A stretch of 12,557 bases of DNA from Bdellovibrio sp. (GCA_003176075.1 PSRN01000310.1:1-12557), one strand, 5' to 3'. Counted from the first letter of the stretch, positions 6,278-12,192 are shown. The notes: generated by a model not told the origin, from the sequence alone. Numbers and translations are program-made.

Positions 6278-7501
6278 TCACTGGCCCGACAAAATCTTCA
6301 GAGCGAGTCTTTTGCCCAGCTCAACGCCCGGCTGATCAAAGGCGTTGATTCTCAAGCTTGCTCCGAGCCCGGCCACAACCCATTGCCATAACATAAGGAG
6401 TGCGCCAACGGATGAAGGCGAGGTGTCCTGCACCGTGAGCTCAAGTACGCTGACCCCTTGATGAGCCAGCGCCTGGGCCGTAGCCTGTGCCTCGGCCTGA
6501 AGAAGGCGTCCCAGCGTTTGATTCTGCAGCGGTTTCAGCGAGGGAATTAGAAGATCTTTACCCAGAGGCCCGCAGGAGGCAAGTTCAGCGACGCGATGAA
6601 TGACGACCCATTTGTCCCTGGCCCCTTCCATCACTTGTTGGATAATCGAGTGCTGGTCGGTCGCACCGATGGCCGCGACCGGAGTGCTTACGCGCGGAGC
6701 CGGCTCGCCATTCACGGTCTCTTTCTTTGCCAGACTTTCCGCCCATAACTGGACCATCCAATCGCCGAAATGTTGAAAGAGCGATGAATAGGTCCAGAAC
6801 ATGGTGATCCACTCTTTTCGCTCAAAGCTCGCCAAGGACTGGGCCACCAACTCCGCCGCGAGTTTCTCATGTTGCAGCGACCAAGCCGCCCCTTGCATAA
6901 ACTCTTCCGCCTTTTTCCCCATAAAGCTGGCCACCATCAGACCCACCGGCGTCAGGACTGAAAATCGCCCGCCCACATCCACCGGAAATTCCAGCACTGG
7001 GACTTGCTTCTCTTTCGCCCACTGGGTCAAAGGATTGTCCTTGGGTTCGCTGATCACCAGGGCCCGTTTCCACCAGGAGGCATCGACCGCACGAACGTAC
7101 TCGTGAAATCGTTGCAATGAGGCCAATGTCTCGATCGTGTTTCCCGATTTCGAAATAAAGACAAAGGAACCTCTCTTCCAATCTTCCGCCCGGCCCCAAA
7201 TGCGCTCCAAATAGAGCGGATCAGCATTGTCACAGATGCCAATCTGCTGAGGGCTATGGCTGTACAGGTCGGCCAGAAAGCGGGGTCCCAATGAACTTCC
7301 CCCAATGCCAAAGAGAAGCAAGCGATCGCCGTTCTCGCGCAATCGCTGCGCCGCCCGGATTGAGTCGGCGATCAGCTGCGGCCGTTGCGGCAATTGCCAA
7401 AAGCCGAGCTGCTTGTTGGCCAAAACCGAACGGCAGGCTTCGGTGGCGGATTGGAGTTGAGAAGAGGAGATGGTGGCAGTGGTATTATCGATTTTAATCA
7501 T
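6278..7501 (-). CDS. pgi: glucose-6-phosphate isomerase, short form
   Basis: This enzyme interconverts glucose-6-phosphate and fructose-6-phosphate in glycolysis/gluconeogenesis in the cytoplasm. The SIS-type sugar-phosphate sites are evident: GIGGSSLG (65-72) and SKSGNT (117-122). The family signatures are present as DVGGRFSVLTPVGL (from residue 175) and the C-terminal DQPGVELGK (389-397), which carries the conserved catalytic-region glutamine and lysine. At 407 residues it is much shorter than the ~550-residue enterobacterial enzyme but in the range of compact bacterial forms. The ATG at 7501 has only a weak ribosome binding site. TTGACT at 7532-7537 is a possible -35, with a poor TAGTTT (7508-7513) 18 bp on. 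Pgi heads the minus-strand unit with dgcB and the sigma gene, right at the border of the IS66-bearing island. Confidence 0.95.
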   Translation of the reverse strand: MIKIDNTTATISSSQLQSATEACRSVLANKQLGFWQLPQRPQLIADSIRAAQRLRENGDRLLLFGIGGSSLGPRFLADLYSHSPQQIGICDNADPLYLERIWGRAEDWKRGSFVFISKSGNTIETLASLQRFHEYVRAVDASWWKRALVISEPKDNPLTQWAKEKQVPVLEFPVDVGGRFSVLTPVGLMVASFMGKKAEEFMQGAAWSLQHEKLAAELVAQSLASFERKEWITMFWTYSSLFQHFGDWMVQLWAESLAKKETVNGEPAPRVSTPVAAIGATDQHSIIQQVMEGARDKWVVIHRVAELASCGPLGKDLLIPSLKPLQNQTLGRLLQAEAQATAQALAHQGVSVLELTVQDTSPSSVGALLMLWQWVVAGLGASLRINAFDQPGVELGKRLALKILSGQ

Positions 7502-7555
7502 GGGCCTAAACTAGTCACTGCCGGGCCTTCCAGTCAATACGGCGAATGTTCATAC

Positions 7556-7726
7556 ATCCGGATGCAGAAAGTGAAACAAAAAATCTCAGGATGTTTCCGC
7601 ACGAAGGAAGGAGCCAACATTCTTGCCCATCTCCGCTCCTACATCTCCACCGCTCGCAAACAGGGGCACCCAACCCTGGGGGCCATTCATCAGGCTTTGA
7701 TCAATCAACCCATTACCCTCGCATAG
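7556..7726 (+). pseudogene. C-terminal fragment of IS66 family transposase TnpC
   Basis: From residue IRMQKVKQKISGCFRTKEGA onward the plus-strand frame matches the conserved C-terminus of IS66 transposases. That region is the end of the catalytic domain followed by the IS66_C segment (pattern R-mK-kqK-SG-FRt-eGA--fa--RSYisTarKqG---l-al). The remaining ~460 residues, with the N-terminal and DDE regions, are absent. Upstream sequence in this frame belongs to the 5' end of pgi. The fragment runs opposite to, and overlaps by 22 bp, the orphan tnpB on the minus strand. It is therefore not simply the missing third gene of that element. It is dead as a transposase. Confidence 0.7.
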
Positions 7727-8115
7727 GGACCTGAACAGGTACGAGTTGATATCCCTTTTGGGTCAATAGGTTTTGTGTATACCGCAACTCGTTTTTCGAT
7801 CGTGTACCGCGAGCCTTCGATCAACAGTGAAAGTTCCGCCGCCGTGATATCTTTGGCCAGTGGTTCTGAAATAAATTTGAACTTCGTCTTCATTGTTTCA
7901 AGAGTGAATAATTTTGCGGTGACAAAGAGTCCTGTCGGATCGGCGTAGAGAACTTTGATCATTCGCCGTGACCGGCCGACAAAAATAATCATATCGCCCG
8001 AAAATGGATCAAGACCCATCTTGTAGGCCTCTGCCAAAAGCCCGCCGTGTTGTTTCCTAAAGTCAACTCTATGCTGCGCAAGCCAGATCCGCTGCCGCGG
8101 TACCGGAGGTATCAT
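7705..8115 (-). CDS. tnpB: IS66 family accessory protein TnpB (Orf2)
   Basis: The 136-residue product shows the IS66 Orf2/TnpB pattern (PF05717). It opens MIPP, then RIWLAQHRVDFRKQHGGL, MGLDPFSGDMIIFVGRSRRM, the strand IKVLYADPTGLFVTAKLF, and a late ITAAELSLLIEG. These correspond to the family's VDmRkg-dgL, l-ldPfsG-lfvF-nRrrd-iKlLyWd--G and l-ql--LL-G blocks. The family tryptophan in LyWD is replaced by alanine (LYADPTG) and the FRNR block reads FVGRSRR, so this copy is divergent. In IS66 elements TnpB is needed together with TnpA and TnpC for transposition, but its biochemical action is unclear. The start overlaps the tnpA stop as ATGA. There is no same-strand tnpC downstream; pgi follows instead. 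Confidence 0.8.
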   Translation of the reverse strand: MIPPVPRQRIWLAQHRVDFRKQHGGLLAEAYKMGLDPFSGDMIIFVGRSRRMIKVLYADPTGLFVTAKLFTLETMKTKFKFISEPLAKDITAAELSLLIEGSRYTIEKRVAVYTKPIDPKGISTRTCSGPYARVMG

Positions 8116-8531
8116 CGCCCACCCCCGATTGAATTCAGCATGGTCAAAAGCTCAAGGTTGAGTTCAGACTTTGGAAGTTCAATCTCAACCCCTGAAATCA
8201 GGCGGACTCGGATCGGGCTCGCAGCCAGACCAGTTCTAGAGTCAACGGCTTCAGCCTTTGCTGAGTTTGCAACAAGGTTTAAGCGCTTGGCTTTGAATTT
8301 ACTCCTTCGGCCATCCCTGACCCACTTGTTAACCGCCGAAAGCGAAACTCCGCCCGCATTGGCTACAATCTGCTGACCAATCCCAAGCCCAACGGCAGCG
8401 CACACCAGACCTCTTAGTTCTGCCGGGTACTTTCCGCGCCCAGTACCGGTTCCGCGAAACGCATGAAACTCGTTCCTAATTTTTTCGAGAATCTCGCCAC
8501 CTGATGAATTCTCAATATTTTGTTGGATCAC
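8112..8531 (-). CDS. tnpA: IS66 family accessory protein TnpA (Orf1, helix-turn-helix)
   Basis: The frame extends to a TTG at 8564, but GTG 8531 is clearly the start. A near-perfect Shine-Dalgarno, AAAGGAGG at 8539-8546, sits 7 bases upstream. The resulting 139-residue protein has a helix-turn-helix (GIGQQIVANAGGVSLSAVNK, then WVRDGRR). It then has a basic linker and a C-terminal strand pair (IRVRLISGVEIELPKSEL) ending in an LLTMLN helix, as in IS66 TnpA, where this tail reads v-Rl--G--ieLp----l--LL--L. TnpA probably binds the element ends or regulates the set. It is followed by tnpB with an ATGA overlap, the standard IS66 order, but tnpC is missing. Sequence quality and the strong ribosome binding site suggest that tnpA-tnpB is still expressed. 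Confidence 0.75.
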   Translation of the reverse strand: MIQQNIENSSGGEILEKIRNEFHAFRGTGTGRGKYPAELRGLVCAAVGLGIGQQIVANAGGVSLSAVNKWVRDGRRSKFKAKRLNLVANSAKAEAVDSRTGLAASPIRVRLISGVEIELPKSELNLELLTMLNSIGGGR

Positions 8532-8597
8532 TCTTCTGCCTCCTTTGAGGAAACTCACCAACAAAGGCTAGCTCAGAAGATTTTTGATTTCAGCAGT

Positions 8598-8615
8598 GCC
8601 AGATGAAGTGCTTAC
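8598..8615 (-). repeat. possible IS66 terminal inverted repeat (tnpA side)
   Basis: Read on the minus strand, the sequence from 8615 inward begins GTAAGCACTTCATC, about 85 bp before the tnpA start. IS66 elements typically end in GTAAGC-type inverted repeats, so this could be the left end of the element. I find no matching partner end near pgi, which fits loss of the tnpC half. Confidence 0.35.
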
Positions 8616-8645
8616 GATAATTCGACGGAAACAGAAACCGGAAGG

Positions 8646-8666
8646 CGGAAAGTGTGTATTTTTCCG
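8646..8666. other. short hairpin CGGAAA/TTTCCG
   Basis: CGGAAA (8646-8651) pairs with TTTCCG (8661-8666) around a 9-nt loop. It lies in the divergent spacer between tnpA and the gene starting at 8708. Seen on the plus strand, it could affect the leader of that gene. The stem is short, so its meaning is uncertain. Confidence 0.3.
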
Positions 8667-8707
8667 ACCCTTGATCCTGGCATGGAACTTGAAACTTGAA
8701 AGGTTCG

Positions 8708-9424
8708 ATGAATTTTCTGTCGGCAACTCTAATCTTGGTCCTAACGCTAGTGCATTTTAGCGTCTATGGAGTAATCAACTGTAATGAAATCAATCACAAA
8801 ACACAGCGAGTGATCAGACGTCATACAGCGATCAGACTTTGGGATCGACTTTTTCCTGCCATTGCCGTTGAAGGTCGCCCCGGCGAGGGGAGAATTGGAG
8901 ATATTATCCCTGATCTAAAACCTTCGGAACTAGTCGTCAGCATTGAAGCCGGTCATGTTTCAATCTTGTTTAGAAATGGCCGATATGATGGCTCCGTTAT
9001 CGACCCCCTCAGCATTTTCATGAGCGGCAACGCAAAAATACGCCATACCAAAATACCATCTGCTAGAGGTGTCATCATCAGACTGGGAAATTTGTCAGCC
9101 GATGTGCAGACCAAGCTCGCCGCATTTTTTGAGACCGAGGGGCGGGAATTTGCCCTGACTTGTGCGACTGGCGCTTGCTCGGTGCTGTCAAGAAGTGGAA
9201 TCCGTATTTTAGGATCAATTTTTCCAGCTCTCAATGGCAACGCAATGCTCAGGCGACTGACTTTCTCTCCGTTAGAGAATCCCGATGGAACACCCATCCA
9301 AAGGGATATTTTTCTCTATGATGTTGATTCAATCGAGAGCCATATCAAATTCGACCGTTTAATTACTTTAGTGTATCTGATTCCCGAGTCCGTCGCCGCT
9401 CTCTTACTGTATTTCTTGGTCTGA
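8708..9424 (+). CDS. exported or membrane-anchored protein, possible papain-like His/Cys fold
   Basis: ATG 8708 follows GAAAGG after 4 bases and gives MNFLSATLILVLTLVHFSVYG, a signal peptide or N-terminal anchor. An in-frame TTG at 8696 is less likely. The 238-residue protein ends in a second hydrophobic segment (LITLVYLIPESVAALLLYFLV), so both ends may be membrane-associated. In between, GHVSILFRNGRYDGS and, about 70 residues later, FALTCATGACSVLSRSGI resemble the order seen in permuted papain-like/NlpC-P60 relatives. In those, a His-beta-strand motif precedes a Cys at a helix start followed by a -Gi- turn. This is an inference from motif order only; I do not recognise a named family. There is an unusual cysteine pair (C-ATGA-C). 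The next gene starts right after the stop codon in the same frame. Confidence 0.6.
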   Translation: MNFLSATLILVLTLVHFSVYGVINCNEINHKTQRVIRRHTAIRLWDRLFPAIAVEGRPGEGRIGDIIPDLKPSELVVSIEAGHVSILFRNGRYDGSVIDPLSIFMSGNAKIRHTKIPSARGVIIRLGNLSADVQTKLAAFFETEGREFALTCATGACSVLSRSGIRILGSIFPALNGNAMLRRLTFSPLENPDGTPIQRDIFLYDVDSIESHIKFDRLITLVYLIPESVAALLLYFLV

Positions 9425-9676
9425 GTGGCGACGTTGTCGGACGCCGGTTCGTACCTCATTCAGAGAAGTGGAGGCGGTCCTAATCTTTTCGAACCAGAGC
9501 CCCTCACGTCAAAAGCGACCATAGCGGCTTTGTGGAAGAAAGAACAGATCGACCTGGCGGAGCTGGCGCGTTTGCGCTGGGTCGAAAAATGGCGGCATGA
9601 GCGGTTGGCCAAGCACTTTGGCATTACACGGTCAACTGTGCGGGATTGGATTCGAAAGATTAATGCAAACCCGTGA
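9425..9676 (+). CDS. small helix-turn-helix DNA-binding protein
   Basis: The 83-residue frame starts at a GTG that directly follows the TGA of the upstream gene (TGAGTG), with no Shine-Dalgarno of its own. Expression would rely on translational coupling. Residues ~40-80 (IDLAELARLRWVEKWRHERL, then AKHFGITRSTVRDWIRKI) form a convincing helix-turn-helix of the homeodomain-like/resolvase type. The first helix is followed by the turn FGIT and the recognition helix RSTVRDWIRKI. The N-terminal 35 residues look unstructured. It may be a small regulator, or the remaining piece of a recombinase or transposase in this IS-rich island. It converges with the DUF2442 gene, 40 bp away; no terminator is evident between them. 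Confidence 0.55.
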   Translation: MATLSDAGSYLIQRSGGGPNLFEPEPLTSKATIAALWKKEQIDLAELARLRWVEKWRHERLAKHFGITRSTVRDWIRKINANP

Positions 9677-9716
9677 TTGGAGGGCTAAGGGAACGACCGC
9701 ACAGGGTCCGTGGGAG

Positions 9717-9962
9717 CTAGCTGACAAAAGATTTGATGCTGATGTCTTCGTCCACATCAGGCCAATGAATCCCATAGCCAGAGGGTGATATTTCGAAATT
9801 TTGAAGCTGGTTAACCGTCGCGCTCAAAAGTCGAGGGAACCATGCCAATGGAATTGATACAACCCGGCCGTCGCTTATCTCAGCAGTCACCTTCTCTTGG
9901 TCCACTTTGAGCCTTAAAATCGATAATTCTTCAACGCTAATTTTTTTGGCGGTTTGATCCAT
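9717..9962 (-). CDS. DUF2442 domain protein
   Basis: The frame opens at ATG 9998, but ATG 9962 is preferred: AAGGA lies 6 bases upstream, and the protein then starts just before the conserved domain. The 81 residues fit DUF2442 (PF10387) end to end. They show an initial strand, then SDGRVVSIPLAWFPRLLSAT (family pattern DGr-i-vPl-wfPrL--At), a short helix NQLQNFEI, and GYGIHWPDVDEDISIKSFV (family pattern G-GihWp-lDeDisv--ll). The family is small and soluble, and often sits directly beside DUF4160. The pair is usually discussed as toxin-antitoxin-like, but its activity is not well established. Here it overlaps the DUF4160 gene by 26 bp, so the two are translated together. Confidence 0.85.
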   Translation of the reverse strand: MDQTAKKISVEELSILRLKVDQEKVTAEISDGRVVSIPLAWFPRLLSATVNQLQNFEISPSGYGIHWPDVDEDISIKSFVS

Positions 9963-10188
9963 GCCATTCCTTCCACTTCTCAAGAAAAAGTGTAACATTT
10001 TCTTCCGTGATATTCAATACATCGCGCTGATCCTTAGCTGATAAGCCAAAAGTGCGAGCCACCTCAATAGGTTGCAGCCATATCTTCATTTCACCGCTAC
10101 GACCGACAATATGCACATGCGGCGGCTCTGAGCCCTCATGAGAGTAAAAGAAAAATCTGAATCCGTCTTTTCTGAATATTGTCGGCAG
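9937..10188 (-). CDS. DUF4160 domain protein with apparent CTG start
   Basis: Translating the minus strand gives PTIFRKDGFRFFFYSHEGSE, then PPHVHIVGRSGEMKIWLQP, an unmistakable DUF4160 (PF13711). The family core is MPTI-R--GyRFfFYS-E---PPHvHv----geaKfWL-P-ele. The rest, FGLSAKDQRDVLNITEENVT and LFLEKWKEWH, fits the usual C-terminal helices. Where the family has its initiating methionine, this gene has CTG (10186-10188). That codon is preceded at 6 bases by GAGGAG (10195-10200), an excellent Shine-Dalgarno. Upstream in frame there is no ATG, GTG or TTG before a TGA at about 10231. So either a rare CTG start is used, or the start codon was mutated and the gene is decaying. The length of 83 residues is normal and the frame is otherwise intact. 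Confidence 0.8.
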   Translation of the reverse strand: MPTIFRKDGFRFFFYSHEGSEPPHVHIVGRSGEMKIWLQPIEVARTFGLSAKDQRDVLNITEENVTLFLEKWKEWHGSNRQKN

Positions 10189-10194
10189 GACGCG

Positions 10195-10200
10195 CTCCTC
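10195..10200 (-). promoter_or_regulatory. Shine-Dalgarno that fixes the CTG start of the DUF4160 gene
   Basis: GAGGAG on the minus strand lies 6 bases before CTG 10188. Its position, together with alignment of CTG with the family's initiator methionine, decides the start of this gene. Confidence 0.65.
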
Positions 10201-10391
10201 GAATAAAGGGAGTTTGTTCCCGATCGGAACTCAAGGTCAAGTTTGATATACGGCCTTCGTTTCAGATCAGAAAAACACCGATTTATTCAGGAATTCCGGA
10301 TTGTCCAAAATCGCCGGAATTGTCGTGCATCCAGCCGTCCATTCTCTAGTGGTTTTAATTCAAATGTATGACAAGCATTTAAGAAATAAAT

Positions 10392-10413
10392 AGCTATTGT
10401 ACATACAAATGCT
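10392..10413. promoter_or_regulatory. palindromic operator candidate upstream of brnT-brnA
   Basis: AGC-TA-TTGTA-CA-TACAA-AT-GCT is a 22-bp interrupted palindrome: the AGC/GCT and TTGTA/TACAA arms are exact and symmetric. It ends 5 bp before the remnant toxin start. A related half, AAATGTATGACAAGCATTT (10362-10380), lies just upstream. BrnA-type ribbon-helix-helix antitoxins repress their own operon by binding such sites. TATAAT (10415-10420) immediately follows the palindrome and could be the -10 box, though it overlaps the ATG at 10419. Confidence 0.45.
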
Positions 10414-10418
10414 TTATA

Positions 10419-10636
10419 ATGAATTTCGTGATATTTGACTGGGACGACCGCAAAGAAGACGGGAATATCAAGAAACACGGCGTGGACTTGTGGAAAGCCC
10501 AAACCGTTTTTTTAAAAAAGCTGGCAACAAGATTCGAATTTTCTCGGCACGAAAACCAACCTCAAAAGAGAGGAAAAGGTATGAAGAAGGAATATATCCT
10601 AGCAAAAATGAAACAGGTCAAACGTTCTCCCATTGA
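10419..10636 (+). pseudogene. brnT: BrnT toxin with internal deletion and frameshift
   Basis: The N-terminal BrnT signature is present from ATG 10419: FDWDDRKEDGNIKKHGVDLW, then KAQTVF (family F-WD--Ka--N--KHGVsFeeA-tvF). The reading frame then hits a T7A6 tract at 10507-10519. The C-terminal signature, KIRIFSARKPTSKERKRYEE (family -iRiiSARkat--Er--Ye-), appears in another frame, from about 10515 to its stop at 10636. About 40 central residues, which in BrnT carry much of the RNase core, are missing. The original N-terminal frame runs on into the antitoxin frame, giving an accidental 136-residue fused ORF up to 10829. BrnT is a ribonuclease toxin, and this copy should be inactive. Confidence 0.8.
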
Positions 10637-10829
10637 TCCTAAAGCCGCAAAGGTGAAGGTCTCTAAGACGGTACGCTTGGATGGAGATTTGGTACAATGG
10701 CTTGTCGCCGAATCCGAACGCACCGGAATACCTTATCAGACATTGATGAATGCAAAATTGCGTGAAGCAATGAATTTGCCTGATCGCGTACGGGAACTTG
10801 TTCGCGAGGAAATCGGAAAAGTCTCCTGA
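10581..10829 (+). CDS. brnA: BrnA family ribbon-helix-helix antitoxin
   Basis: The natural start is ATG 10581, with GAGAGG seven bases upstream. It overlaps the end of the old brnT frame by 56 bp, the usual brnT-brnA arrangement. The 82-residue protein has a basic N-terminal part. The DNA-binding ribbon and helices follow: VKVSKTVRLDGDLVQWLVAE, then SERTGIPYQTLMNAKLREAM. This is the BrnA_antitoxin (PF14384) pattern, t-RLD-dvv-wfk---e-tGipYQtliN--Lr. It ends in a charged helix, PDRVRELVREEIGKV. Such proteins bind BrnT and repress the operon. With the toxin destroyed, it is an orphan antitoxin that could still act as a regulator or neutralise a related toxin elsewhere. The same frame is open back to 10419, so a fused BrnT-N/BrnA product could also be made. 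Confidence 0.85.
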   Translation: MKKEYILAKMKQVKRSPIDPKAAKVKVSKTVRLDGDLVQWLVAESERTGIPYQTLMNAKLREAMNLPDRVRELVREEIGKVS

Positions 10830-10960
10830 GCAAGTAGGCAATGGCTACCTCACAAGAGACAAGAACGGATACTCCTTTTCAGGAAATCACTGTTTTGAGG
10901 GCGACGTTCGACTTCAAACTTCATTCACAAACCTAGCTCATAAGGACCCGGTCAGGAGAT

Positions 10961-10982
10961 AAGAAAACCCGGCGCGACGCCG
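10961..10982 (-). terminator. rho-independent terminator after the metallophosphoesterase gene
   Basis: On the minus strand CGGCG-TCG-CGCCG (10970-10982) is a 5-bp GC stem with a 3-nt loop, followed by GG and TTTTCTT (10961-10967). It starts 14 bp past the TAG stop at 10996. The short stem with a T-rich tail fits an intrinsic terminator. The rest of the spacer 10830-10960 shows no gene. Confidence 0.55.
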
Positions 10983-10995
10983 ACTCAAAAGAACC

Positions 10996-12153
10996 CTACG
11001 ACACCGCCACGTCTTCCTCGATCCGGTGATAGCCGTGCCATTCCTTCAGGCGGCAGCGGGGCCGGGCACCTTCCTCGGGCGGGTATTCGATCAGCACATA
11101 GGTCAACTTGGTGATCTTCCCGAGCGAGACCACGTCCAACGAGGTGATTTCGGTCCAAGTCCCCGTGTTGAAATACTCCTTACCTTCTCCCCACTGACGA
11201 TATTGATAGACGTGGGAGTGCCCGAAGATGACGGTGAACACCCGCTCGTCCTGCAGGACTTTGCGGGCGGACCCTCCCAGATCCGGAAAGATCGCGCTCT
11301 CAAGGACAATTTGAGCCAATTGCTTAAAGGTGATTTGCCGGCGGGGATCACGAACAAAAAGCGTTTTGCACAAATAGGCCGCCAGTTCAATGGCCGACTT
11401 GAAAGTCATCCAAGTTTCATTGAAAAAAGCCCATCGGACCATCCGATTGAAAGGTCGAATCTTATCCACGAACGGATATTTTCTTTTGATCTTCAAAACC
11501 AATTCAATAAAGAAATGACTTCCAAAGGGGAGGTTGAGGATCGGCTCAACCAGATCGCGCTTGAGAAAGAAGCGGCGGGGATCAATGCGATTGGCCGCTT
11601 CATGCATATGACCGTGCTCGATATGAATGCCGTCGACGAAATAAACGATATTTTTGAATCGAATCGTCGTTCCAACGACTTGGTTGAGGTAATCCCTGCA
11701 GGCGGGCCACAGCATCGGTTGGTCGTGATTGCCAACAATGTAGGTGATCGTGTTCCCCGGGCTCTTGGCGAAGTTCGCCAGGGCTTGAAAGACACGGCGG
11801 TGACCGTCGACAATGCTTTTTAAAATGCTGACACAAATCCCTTCCGTTAAAACCGTCAGGTAATGCCCGTGGTAATCCACCTGCAGAAAATTTAGAAAAT
11901 CGCCATTGATAATCAACTCGACGTCGCAATCCGTGAAAGCGCCTGACGTGTAATAGTGAAAAAACTCAGCCAGCTTGTCGCCATAGTAAAATTCTTCGAG
12001 GTGATTGATTCCGCCGTCCGAGAGCAACCGACCTTTGCCAAGATGAAGATCACTGATCACCACCTTGGTTTTCTTGCGCGCCGGCGCTGGCGGACTTCCG
12101 GCGGCCGCGCCCCCGCTCTCGGCTGGTGCTGCTGGGTCTTTCGGAACTTCCAT
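10996..12153 (-). CDS. calcineurin-like metallophosphoesterase
   Basis: The 385-residue protein carries the full set of two-metal phosphoesterase motifs in order: SDLHLG (34-39, DxH), NGDFLNF (GD at 84-85), GNHDQ (141-145), HIEHGHMHEA (from 177), and FGHSHVY near residue 312. All metal ligands appear intact. The first 28 residues are a Pro/Ala/Ser-rich, low-complexity lead, so the catalytic domain starts around residue 29. A large insert (about 190-300) is rich in basic and aromatic residues and may contact a membrane or a bulky substrate. UDP-2,3-diacylglucosamine hydrolase (LpxH) has a similar motif set but is shorter, near 240 residues, so I do not assign that role. ATG 12153 has only a weak GAAAG ribosome binding site. 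The gene follows a coiled-coil gene on the same strand after 65 bp, with a hairpin in between. Substrate unknown. Confidence 0.88.
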   Translation of the reverse strand: MEVPKDPAAPAESGGAAAGSPPAPARKKTKVVISDLHLGKGRLLSDGGINHLEEFYYGDKLAEFFHYYTSGAFTDCDVELIINGDFLNFLQVDYHGHYLTVLTEGICVSILKSIVDGHRRVFQALANFAKSPGNTITYIVGNHDQPMLWPACRDYLNQVVGTTIRFKNIVYFVDGIHIEHGHMHEAANRIDPRRFFLKRDLVEPILNLPFGSHFFIELVLKIKRKYPFVDKIRPFNRMVRWAFFNETWMTFKSAIELAAYLCKTLFVRDPRRQITFKQLAQIVLESAIFPDLGGSARKVLQDERVFTVIFGHSHVYQYRQWGEGKEYFNTGTWTEITSLDVVSLGKITKLTYVLIEYPPEEGARPRCRLKEWHGYHRIEEDVAVS

Positions 12154-12170
12154 GGTTGTTCTTTCACATC

Positions 12171-12192
12171 CGTGGCGGCTTCGCCGCCCACG
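12171..12192. other. GC-rich hairpin between coiled-coil and phosphoesterase genes
   Basis: CGTGGCGGC (12171-12179) pairs with GCCGCC-CACG (12183-12192) around TTC, nine pairs with one bulged C. It lies in the 65-bp spacer 5' of the phosphoesterase gene on the minus strand. There is no T tract, so it is more likely a processing or attenuating hairpin, or a small REP-like repeat, than an intrinsic terminator. Confidence 0.5.

Noticed and set aside
5661..6335. 224-codon plus-strand ORF antisense to dgcB
   Set aside because: The minus-strand FHA-GGDEF protein is unmistakable; the antisense translation is low-complexity Ser/Leu/Arg and has no start signal.
7729..7740. Short palindrome ACCTG-AA-CAGGT near the tnpB end
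   Set aside because: Five-bp arms with a 2-nt loop occur by chance and this one lies inside tnpB coding sequence.
10287..10502. 71-codon minus-strand ORF upstream of DUF4160
   Set aside because: It overlaps the clear BrnT N-terminus and the operator palindrome, has no recognisable domain, and lacks a convincing ribosome binding site.
11026..11823. 265-codon plus-strand ORF antisense to the metallophosphoesterase
   Set aside because: The opposite strand carries all five metallophosphoesterase motifs in order, so this frame is a codon-bias shadow.
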